Source: CAIOZW01 sp049317725 | GTDB lineage: Bacteria > Acidobacteriota > Blastocatellia > RBC074 | Assembly: GCA_049317725.1 (NCBI GenBank) | Contig: JBMOHS010000097.1 | Coordinates: forward strand, 1-15,526 | Reading direction: 5' to 3' | DNA length: 15,526 bases | Shown: in pieces, positions 10,085 to 15,526 of the stretch | Layout: every line of letters starts with the position of its first letter | Position numbering within the stretch: position 1 is the first letter of the stretch | Position numbers and translations under genes: made by a program | Notes under the pieces: generated by a model | Told to the model about the DNA's origin: nothing | Database searches by the model: none | Seen by the model: only the letters and a program-made list of their open reading frames with translations

Positions 10085-10972
10085 ATGGAAATCATCACTA
10101 AGACCGCCCGCATGCAGTTTGTCGCGGGAAAACTATGTGCGGAGGGCCTCTCCATCGGGTTTGTCCCGACAATGGGTGTCTTGCACGAAGGCCACCTGAC
10201 CCGCGTACGCGAAGCCCGGCAGATGGCGGATGTCGTGGTTGTCTCGATCTTTGTCAATCCCTCCCAGTTTCTTTCTGGGCGGGAGTTCGAGGAGTACCCG
10301 CGCGATCTGGCGCGGGACGCCGATCGACTCGCCCCGATCGGCGTCGACTACATCTTTGTTCCCAGCGTCGAAGAGCTCTATCCGCCTGGCTTTGCCAGCT
10401 ATGTTGGCGTGCGGGGGATGAGCGACAAACTGGAAGGGCAGATTCTGCCGGACCATTTCGGTGGGGTGACGACGGCGCTGACGATTCTCTTCAACATCGT
10501 CAAGCCGAAGTTCGCCTTTCTCGGGCAGCGGGACGCCCAGCAGACGTTGGTCGTCAAGCGGCTGGTCCAGGACCTGCACCTCCCGGTCGAGATCGTGGTG
10601 GTTCCGGTCGTGCGGGATCCAGACGGTCTGGCCTGCTCCTCGCGCAACCGCCTGCTGACCCCCGAGCAGCGGGAGTCGGCGCTCGCCCTCTCGCGATCCC
10701 TCCGGATTGCCGAGACCCTCTTCGATCAGGGAGAGCGGAGTGCGGCGAAGATCCTCAAGCAGATGCGGCGCGAACTGGACCGCCAACCCCTCCTCCGGCT
10801 CGATTATCTCGCCATCACCGACACCGAGCAGCTCGAACCGCTCGAGGATCTCTCGGAGCGACGCGCTCTTGTCTCCCTCGCCGCCTATGTTGGAGAGGTT
10901 CGTTTGATCGACAACGTCCTGCTCCAGTCGCAAAAGCACGCGGCGAAGACGGGCCGCCTGGCCTCTGTCTAA
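10085..10972 (+). CDS. panC: Pantothenate synthetase (pantoate-beta-alanine ligase)
   Basis: Joins pantoate and beta-alanine using ATP, with a pantoyl-adenylate intermediate, as the last step of vitamin B5 synthesis; a cytoplasmic dimer in known cases. The 295 residues are normal for the family. VPTMGVLHEGHL contains the HxGH nucleotide motif at 34-37. IFVNPSQF follows. The ATP-site segment is FLGQRDAQQ, where position 149 is Arg and the family normally has Lys (GEKD or GQKD), followed by Asp150. VREADGLAMSSRN is represented by VRDPDGLACSSRN with Ser185-Ser186-Arg187, and the C-terminal lid domain includes LDYLAITD. The ribosome site before ATG 10085 is poor. It sits 45 bp after folK, a common pairing of vitamin genes. 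No panB or panD is visible in the window. Confidence 0.96.
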   Translation: MEIITKTARMQFVAGKLCAEGLSIGFVPTMGVLHEGHLTRVREARQMADVVVVSIFVNPSQFLSGREFEEYPRDLARDADRLAPIGVDYIFVPSVEELYPPGFASYVGVRGMSDKLEGQILPDHFGGVTTALTILFNIVKPKFAFLGQRDAQQTLVVKRLVQDLHLPVEIVVVPVVRDPDGLACSSRNRLLTPEQRESALALSRSLRIAETLFDQGERSAAKILKQMRRELDRQPLLRLDYLAITDTEQLEPLEDLSERRALVSLAAYVGEVRLIDNVLLQSQKHAAKTGRLASV

Positions 10973-10995
10973 GACTGCGGCCGTCCCTTGCCGGA

Positions 10996-11025
10996 GAGAT
11001 CTTCTGGGAAAAGAGAGAGGATCTC
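10996..11025 (+). terminator. Hairpin downstream of panC
   Basis: GAGATCTTCT pairs with AGAGGATCTC (nine Watson-Crick pairs and one G-T pair) around a 10-nt loop. It starts 24 bp after the panC stop. No T-run follows, so it may be a processing or protection hairpin rather than an intrinsic terminator. Confidence 0.4.
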
Positions 11026-11026
11026 A

Positions 11027-11056
11027 GACGAAGGCACAGAGACACAGAGGAAAGAA
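11027..11056. repeat. Purine-rich ACAGAG repeat-like motif
   Basis: The segment reads GACGAAGGCACAGAGACACA and continues GAGGAAAGAA, with imperfect 8-bp periodicity (GGCACAGA, GACACAGA, GGAAAGAA). It resembles interspersed intergenic motifs I recall from various environmental bacterial genomes. Only one copy is present here, so family membership is inferred from memory. Confidence 0.4.
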
Positions 11057-11115
11057 GGGATCAGGGAAGAGGGGAATCAATGAGGGGAGCTGGTTTTTTC
11101 TTCTCCCTGAGCCCC

Positions 11116-11167
11116 CCGTGTGAGACAAAAAATCGGGCCCTCGCCGGGAGGGAAGAGTCTCACGCGG
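11116..11167. terminator. Nested hairpins, probable ychF terminator on the minus strand
   Basis: The outer stem CCGTGTGAGAC (11116-11126) pairs with GTCTCACGCGG (11157-11167), with one G-T pair. Inside, CCCTC (11138-11142) pairs with GAGGG (11148-11152). Read on the minus strand, the inner hairpin is followed by CCCGA and six T residues (11132-11127), the layout of an intrinsic terminator about 160 nt after ychF. The outer and inner structures compete for the T-run. Confidence 0.5.
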
Positions 11168-11311
11168 AATCCGACGGTCTTGCCATGCCTCGCCTCTGTT
11201 CTTCCATCTTTCAAGAAGATTTTGGGGTGGTTTCTCGAGTTCTTGGAGATCGCAAGAGGGGGCCTCGAGGGCGGCTCTCGCACCACTCCGCCAGGCCCCT
11301 CCCCCCTGGGA

Positions 11312-12412
11312 TCAGACGTTGAAGCGGAAGAGCATGACGTCTCCATCCTGAACGATGTACTCTTTGCCTTCAGAGCGGACGAGCCCCTTTTCGCGAGCCC
11401 CTTTCCACCCTTGGTGGGCGACAAAGTCGCCGAATGAGACCGTTTCGGCCCGGATGAAGCCGCGTTCAAAGTCGGTATGGATGACGCCTGCGGCCTTCGG
11501 AGCGGTGGCACCACGAGGGATTGTCCAGGCGCGAACCTCCTTTTCACCGGCGGTGAAGTAGGTCTGGAGGCCGAGGAGGGTGAAGGCCGCGCGGATCAAG
11601 CGGTCGAGTCCGGCCGATTCGAGACCGAGAGAGGCGAGGAACTCGCCCCGTTCCTCCCGCGGGAGTTCCGCGAGTTCGGCTTCGATCCGGGCAGAGAAAG
11701 GAACGATCTCCGCCGGTTCCTGGCTTGTCTCGACGGCACGGCGCAATGCTTGCACGTGGGGTCCTTCCTTGCCCGTCAGCTCAAGTTCCGTCACATTGGC
11801 GGCATAGAGGACCGGTTTGGCGGTCAAGAGACTGAGCGATTTGATCCGGGTGAGCATCTCTGGGTCGAGACGGGCCGCGTGGATCGTCTGGCCATCGCCG
11901 AGAATCTTTTCGACGTGGGCGAGGATCTCCACCTCGGCCGCCGCTTCCCGATTGCCCCCTTTGGAGGCTTTCCGGGCCCGGTCGAGGCTCTTCTCGACCG
12001 TGGCGAGGTCGGCGAGGGCAAGTTCGAGATTGATCGTCTCCCGGTCGCGGACGGGGTCGATCTCGCCGGCGACGTGAACGACATCGGCGTCTTCAAAGCA
12101 GCGGATGACGTGGACGATCGCGTCCGTTTCGCGGATATTGGCGAGGAACTTGTTGCCCAGCCCTTCTCCTTGGGAGGCTCCTTTGACCAGGCCCGCGATG
12201 TCGACAAATTCGACGACCGCTGGGACAACCCGTTGCGGTTTGACCAGTCGGGCGAGCTCGTCGAGCCTCGGATCAGGCACTTCGACCGTTCCGATGTTGG
12301 GGTCAATGGTGCAGAAGGGAAAGTTTGCCGCTTCCGCTTTGGCCGCGGTCAAGGCATTGAAAAGGGTCGATTTGCCGACATTGGGCAGTCCAACGATACC
12401 TGCTCGTAACAA
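11312..12412 (-). CDS. ychF: YchF/OLA1-family ribosome-associated P-loop ATPase
   Basis: An Obg-like TRAFAC-class NTPase. The family binds ATP rather than GTP, associates with ribosomes and influences stress and translation; cytoplasmic. It has 366 residues, the usual bacterial length. The G1 loop GLPNVGKST is at 8-16. The switch region has NFPFCTIDPNIG and G3 is DIAGLVKGAS. The G4 position is Asn206-Val-Thr-Glu209 instead of NKxD, which is the YchF hallmark linked to ATP preference. A helical domain fills about 130-200, and a C-terminal TGS-type domain (about 283-366) includes RAWTIPRGATAPKAAG and IHTDFERGFIRAE. The start is TTG at 12412, with AAAGGAG ending 8 nt before it. It lies 39 bp after the PfkB kinase stop on the same strand and is likely co-transcribed with it. 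It converges with panC. Confidence 0.97.
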   Translation of the reverse strand: MLRAGIVGLPNVGKSTLFNALTAAKAEAANFPFCTIDPNIGTVEVPDPRLDELARLVKPQRVVPAVVEFVDIAGLVKGASQGEGLGNKFLANIRETDAIVHVIRCFEDADVVHVAGEIDPVRDRETINLELALADLATVEKSLDRARKASKGGNREAAAEVEILAHVEKILGDGQTIHAARLDPEMLTRIKSLSLLTAKPVLYAANVTELELTGKEGPHVQALRRAVETSQEPAEIVPFSARIEAELAELPREERGEFLASLGLESAGLDRLIRAAFTLLGLQTYFTAGEKEVRAWTIPRGATAPKAAGVIHTDFERGFIRAETVSFGDFVAHQGWKGAREKGLVRSEGKEYIVQDGDVMLFRFNV

Positions 12413-12420
12413 TCTGGAAT

Positions 12421-12427
12421 CTCCTTT
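12421..12427 (-). promoter_or_regulatory. Shine-Dalgarno sequence supporting the TTG start of ychF
   Basis: AAAGGAG on the minus strand stands 8 nt before TTG 12412, and the next codons read L-R-A-G-I-V-G-L-P as expected for YchF. No ATG or GTG in frame gives a complete G1 motif with a comparable site. Confidence 0.75.
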
Positions 12428-12451
12428 GACGTCTGGGGCGTGTGGCGCGGG

Positions 12452-13381
12452 TCAGGCAAGAAAGTCGTTCAGCTCTGCCTCGGAAGGGAGCCCATCCCGA
12501 GCCCCCATCTCGCGGCACTGGAGGGCCGCCACCGCATTGGCGGCGCGCATGGTCTCTTCGATGGTGAGCCCCTTGCAGAGGCCGTAGATGAATCCGGCCC
12601 GGAAAGCGTCTCCGGCTCCGGTCGTATCCTTGAGGACCGGCGGCCGAAAGGCGGAGGAGGCGATGAACTCTCCCTCGACAAAGGCGAGGGCACCCCGGGA
12701 ACCCTGCGTCATCGAGACGAGGTAACATCCGTAACGCCGATTGAGCGTCTGCAGGGCGGCTCGCTCGTCCATGGTTCCGGCCAGTTCATTGGCGAGCCCT
12801 TGCGAGGTGATCAGGCAATCGACGTGTGGCAGCAGCTCATCGATGCCGGGATAGACGGTGTCAAGGTCGATCGTCACCACCATCCCCGCTTCGTGTGCCC
12901 AGCGCGAGGCCTCGATCGCTGCCCGGGTATCAAAGCCATCGATGTGCAAGACGCGTCCACGGGTGATCCACTCCCGTCGCAGCTCGTCCGGGGCGATCCG
13001 GGTCTGGTCGTCGTGGTACCAGAGGATGGTTCGTTCTCCGGAGAACTGTTCGATGATGATGACCGCCCCCTGGGTCTTGGCACCCATGGCGATCAGGACG
13101 CCGGTACAATCGACGCCTTCGCCTTGGAGGGATTCGATCAGCATTCGCCCTTCGTTGTCGTAGCCGACCTTGCCAACATAGGCCGCACGGAGGCCCAGTC
13201 GCTGGATTCCGACCATGGCCGAGGAGACTTGCCCTCCGGACATCTGCCGATGGTCGGTCAATCGCACCTTGGTGTTGAACGACGGAAAGCGCGGAATGGT
13301 GACAAGATGATCGACAGCGTTGAGTCCGAATCCAACAACATCGAACTCCCGATCTGTGGGAATGGTCAACGAAAAGTTCAT
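12452..13381 (-). CDS. PfkB-family carbohydrate kinase
   Basis: A ribokinase-fold cytoplasmic kinase that should phosphorylate a sugar or nucleoside hydroxyl with ATP. The substrate cannot be read from the sequence. The 309 residues are normal for the family. The N-terminal strand FDVVGFGLNAVDHLV is followed by the first signature region, GGQVSSAMVGIQRLG, in which the common Asn is Ser. KVGYDNEGRM comes next. The second signature, DTTGAGDAFRAGF, contains the catalytic base Asp258 and the anion hole. ATG 13381 gives the family start. An in-frame GTG at 13414 would add 11 residues, and neither has a clear Shine-Dalgarno site. It lies upstream of ychF, 39 bp apart, and is divergent from uvrC with 160 bp between starts. 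Ribokinase, fructokinase, adenosine kinase and sulfofructose kinase relatives are all possible. Confidence 0.88.
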   Translation of the reverse strand: MNFSLTIPTDREFDVVGFGLNAVDHLVTIPRFPSFNTKVRLTDHRQMSGGQVSSAMVGIQRLGLRAAYVGKVGYDNEGRMLIESLQGEGVDCTGVLIAMGAKTQGAVIIIEQFSGERTILWYHDDQTRIAPDELRREWITRGRVLHIDGFDTRAAIEASRWAHEAGMVVTIDLDTVYPGIDELLPHVDCLITSQGLANELAGTMDERAALQTLNRRYGCYLVSMTQGSRGALAFVEGEFIASSAFRPPVLKDTTGAGDAFRAGFIYGLCKGLTIEETMRAANAVAALQCREMGARDGLPSEAELNDFLA

Positions 13382-13431
13382 TTTCGGATTATGCCCAGGG
13401 CGATCTTCCGGCACAAGCCGTCACCGGCATT

Positions 13432-13461
13432 TTGGGTTCGATACCCGATGGGGGGTAGAAT
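13432..13461 (+). promoter_or_regulatory. Possible uvrC promoter
   Basis: TAGAAT (13456-13461) matches the -10 consensus at five of six positions. TTGGGT (13432-13437) 18 nt upstream is a poor -35. It lies about 80 bp before the uvrC start in the divergent gap. No LexA-like box was recognised beside it. Confidence 0.35.
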
Positions 13462-13503
13462 GTCCTCTGCCATCCCGGTGTCAGGTCTGGGATCGCCTGA
13501 ATT

Positions 13504-13540
13504 GGGAAGGGAAGGGATGGGGAGTTGTTGGGGAGGGGGG
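13504..13540 (+). other. G-quadruplex-forming tract in the uvrC leader
   Basis: On the coding strand GGG-AA-GGG-AA-GGG-AT-GGGG (13504-13522) meets the four-run G3 rule with 2-nt loops. Two further runs, GGGG and GGGGGG, follow at 13530-13533 and 13535-13540. The last run holds the probable ribosome-binding site of uvrC. Confidence 0.75.
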
Positions 13541-13541
13541 A

Positions 13542-15443
13542 ATGGGAGACAGAAAGAGAGTCGACGGGAGAGTCGAGGGAGACGCACCAAGCCTGACGCT
13601 CGATGAGAAGTTGAAGCACCTGCCGGTCGATCCGGGGGTCTACCTCCACCGGGACCGTCGCGGTCAGATCCTTTACATTGGCAAGGCGAAGAGTCTTCGT
13701 CAGCGGGTCCGTCAGTACTTCCAATCTTCCCGGGCAATGGATGCCAAGACCCTCGAACTGGTCTCGCGCATTGCCGATTTCGAGATCATCGTCACCGACA
13801 ACGAGGCCGAAGCACTGATTCTCGAATCGAACCTCATCAAAGAGCACAAGCCTCGCTACAATGTCATGCTCAAGGATGACAAGGCCTATCCCCATCTTAA
13901 GCTGACGGTCCAGGAGCCCCTCCCGCGGATCTATCGGACGCGGCGAATCGAGAAGGATGGGGCAGCCTACTTTGGACCTTTCTTGCCGGCGTCGCTGGCC
14001 GAGAAGACCGTCCGGCTGATCAACCGGGAATTCCAGTTGCGGACTTGCACGGATGAGGTCTTCGAGGTCTATCGGCGCGCCGGTCGACCGTGTCTGGAGT
14101 ACCAGATCAAACGGTGTGCGGGCCCTTGCCAGAAGGATCTCTGCAGCCCGGAACAGTACCGGGAAGCGGTGGGGGATGTCCGCCTCCTTCTCGAAGGGCG
14201 CGATCGGGAGCTGGCTCAGGCGCTTGAGGCGCGGATGCTTGACGCCTCAGACGCACTTCGCTTCGAGCAGGCGGCCAAGTATCGCGATCTCTTACGGACG
14301 GTCCAGGCCCTGCGCGAGCAACAGAAAGTCATGTCGACCTCCGAATTTGACGTCGATATTTTTGGATATTATCGGGACCGGCACCAGTTGGCCCTCCAGC
14401 TCTTCACGATGCGCGAGGGGCGCATCATTGGCCGGCGGGAGTTCTACTGGGAGGATCTGCCAGTCGAAGGGTTCCATCCAGCGGAGTTTCTGGGGCAGGT
14501 GATCGGACAGTACTACACCATCGGCAACTATGTTCCGCTGGAGATCCACGTTCCCGTCGATTGGGAAGACCGGGAACTGCTTGAGCAGGTCTTGACCGGG
14601 AAGCGTGGTCAGCGGGTGCGGATTCTCGACCCCCAGCGGGGCCGGAAGCGCGATCTCATCGATCTGGTCGAGAAGAACGCACGGCTGGGGTTCGAGCAGC
14701 GGTTTCGGGTCACGGCCCCCGATTGGTCGAAGGCCCTCGTCGAAATGCAGCAGACCTTCGACCTGCCAGCCCTCCCGCAACGGATCGAATCGTTCGACAT
14801 CTCGCACTTGCAAGGGGCAGAGAATGTCGCGGGGATGGTCGTCTGTGAGGGAGGAGAGCTTCGCAAAGAGGCCTACCGGAAATTCATTCTCCGGACGGTC
14901 GAAGGCGCGGACGATTTTGCGTCGATGCGGGAGGCGATCTCGCGGCGGTACGCGCGGCTTCTTCGCGAAGGCAAACCACTTCCGGATCTGTTGTTGATCG
15001 ATGGGGGGAAGGGGCAGCTCTCTTCCGCCGCGACGGCGCTCGCTTCGCTGGGGCTGGAGCATCTTCCGGCGATCGGGGTGGTCAAGCCTCGGGGGCGCCA
15101 CGAGGAGATCAGCCACTTTCTGGTCAAAGGGCGTGAGGAGGAGCCGATCGTCCTCGAACAGACATCACCCATCCTTCGTCTTCTCCAGCGGATCCGCGAT
15201 GAGACGCACCGGTATGCCGTCGCCTACCATCGCCAACGTCGGGCAATGCGCGACTTTACTTCTGAACTGACGTCGATTCCCGGCGTGGGCGAGAAGCTCA
15301 AAGGCCGCCTGCTGCGCAACTTTGGCAGCTTGCAGCGGGTTGCCGAGGCCAGCCTCGAGGAACTCCGCCCATTCGTCGGGCAGCGGCAAGCCGAGCGGAT
15401 CATCGAGCATTTTCGGGAGAGAAGGCAGGGGGGAGAGGAGTGA
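13542..15443 (+). CDS. uvrC: Excinuclease ABC subunit C
   Basis: UvrC makes both incisions flanking a lesion after UvrA and UvrB have located it (nucleotide excision repair). The protein has 633 residues against 610 in E. coli. The GIY-YIG nuclease covers about 30-110: GVY 32-34, YIGKAK from 45, Arg55 and Glu95 in LILESN, cutting on the 3' side. Cys169, Cys184, Cys192 and Cys196 match the four-cysteine iron-sulphur cluster site, with the first gap three residues longer than in E. coli. A UVR domain for UvrB contact lies near 225-262. The RNase H-like half has Asp419 (FDISH), Asp487 (LLIDGGKGQ) and His556 for the 5' cut. Helix-hairpin-helix motifs (IPGVGEKLKGRLL) end the protein. Start 13542 follows GGAGG with 5 nt spacing; the first 18 residues or so are not conserved. 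A heptanucleotide repeat begins within the stop codon. Confidence 0.97.
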   Translation: MGDRKRVDGRVEGDAPSLTLDEKLKHLPVDPGVYLHRDRRGQILYIGKAKSLRQRVRQYFQSSRAMDAKTLELVSRIADFEIIVTDNEAEALILESNLIKEHKPRYNVMLKDDKAYPHLKLTVQEPLPRIYRTRRIEKDGAAYFGPFLPASLAEKTVRLINREFQLRTCTDEVFEVYRRAGRPCLEYQIKRCAGPCQKDLCSPEQYREAVGDVRLLLEGRDRELAQALEARMLDASDALRFEQAAKYRDLLRTVQALREQQKVMSTSEFDVDIFGYYRDRHQLALQLFTMREGRIIGRREFYWEDLPVEGFHPAEFLGQVIGQYYTIGNYVPLEIHVPVDWEDRELLEQVLTGKRGQRVRILDPQRGRKRDLIDLVEKNARLGFEQRFRVTAPDWSKALVEMQQTFDLPALPQRIESFDISHLQGAENVAGMVVCEGGELRKEAYRKFILRTVEGADDFASMREAISRRYARLLREGKPLPDLLLIDGGKGQLSSAATALASLGLEHLPAIGVVKPRGRHEEISHFLVKGREEEPIVLEQTSPILRLLQRIRDETHRYAVAYHRQRRAMRDFTSELTSIPGVGEKLKGRLLRNFGSLQRVAEASLEELRPFVGQRQAERIIEHFRERRQGGEE

Positions 15444-15526
15444 GAATGGAGAATGGAGAATGGAGAATGGAGAATGGAGAATGGGGAATGGAGAATGGAG
15501 AATGGAGAATGGAGAATGGAGAATGG
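15442..15526. repeat. GAGAATG heptanucleotide tandem repeat, runs off the window
   Basis: Twelve consecutive 7-bp units plus one base are present. Eleven are exact GAGAATG, and the seventh (15484-15490) is GGGAATG. The first unit uses the last two bases of the uvrC TGA. All frames lack stops because the unit reads E-N-G-E-W-R-M, so an ORF caller may predict a false gene. The right end is outside the window. Confidence 0.97.

Larger units (their letters stand above)
10973..11311. other. Convergent intergenic region after panC and ychF
   Basis: These 339 bp contain no credible gene. They hold a 10-bp-stem hairpin (10996-11025), an ACAGAG-rich repeat-like segment (11027-11056), a TCAGGGA/TCCCTGA inverted repeat (11061-11067 with 11104-11110) and an 11-bp-stem structure (11116-11167). 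The last contains a terminator-like element for ychF. The remaining stretch, 11168-11311, shows nothing I recognise. Confidence 0.6.

Noticed and set aside
10135..11322. 395-codon frame overlapping panC on the same strand
   Set aside because: Plus-one-type shadow of panC running into the intergenic region; composition is Arg/Ala/Gly/Pro-rich with no conserved motif.
11477..12409. 310-codon frame on the plus strand opposite ychF
   Set aside because: Mirror frame of ychF with low-complexity Asp/Gly/Arg composition and no family motif.
13430..13453. tRNA T-arm look-alike TTGGG-TTCGATA-CCCGA
   Set aside because: The arm pairs well, but no matching acceptor stem, D-arm or anticodon arm is present upstream, so it is not a tRNA gene.
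12440..13606. 388-codon frame on the plus strand opposite the PfkB kinase
   Set aside because: Antisense to the kinase and overlapping the start of uvrC in another frame; no motif or ribosome site.
15442..15526. CRISPR array or coding repeat at the right end
   Set aside because: Units are 7 bp with no spacers, and the open frames exist only because the unit contains no stop codon.

Overview
This is a G+C-rich stretch of a bacterial chromosome (about 60% G+C by eye). It carries mostly housekeeping genes and one large secreted protein that runs off the left edge. I see no rRNA or tRNA gene, CRISPR array, insertion sequence, phage gene or defence system. The signal peptide, the Fn3/PPC-decorated subtilase and the gene mix fit a free-living Gram-negative-type bacterium. 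An Acidobacteriota-like or similar deep environmental lineage is my low-confidence guess, because no gene here fixes the phylum.

Layout from left to right. (1) Positions 1-4748, minus strand: the first 1582 codons of a secreted subtilisin-like (S8) serine protease. It has a signal peptide, a propeptide, a complete Asp/His/Ser catalytic domain, five fibronectin type III domains, a PPC domain, four more Fn3 domains and the start of a second PPC domain. (2) 5043-7637, minus: leuS, leucyl-tRNA synthetase, followed by a strong hairpin. (3) 7847-9094, minus: an RlmI-type PUA-plus-methyltransferase protein acting on 23S rRNA. These three genes point the same way but are separated by 209 and 294 bp, so they are probably separate units. 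(4) 9095-9493: a divergent intergenic region ending in a 13-bp triplicate repeat that overlaps the start codon of folK. (5) 9494-10972, plus: folK and panC, for folate and pantothenate synthesis. (6) 10973-11311: a convergent intergenic region with several hairpins and an ACAGAG-rich repetitive motif. (7) 11312-13381, minus: a PfkB-family sugar kinase gene followed by ychF, 39 bp apart and probably co-transcribed. (8) 13542-15443, plus: uvrC, the nucleotide-excision-repair nuclease, preceded by a G-quadruplex-forming tract. (9) 15442-15526: a (GAGAATG)n heptanucleotide tandem repeat that starts inside the uvrC stop codon and runs off the window.

The genes do not form one pathway. leuS, the RlmI-like gene and ychF all serve translation. 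folK and panC make pteridine and pantothenate precursors and are often neighbours in bacteria. uvrC is DNA repair. The least ordinary items are the modular protease, the simple-sequence elements placed exactly at gene boundaries (folK start, uvrC start, uvrC stop) and a few substitutions at normally conserved enzyme positions. I did not find a convincing new biological system, and I rank the findings accordingly.
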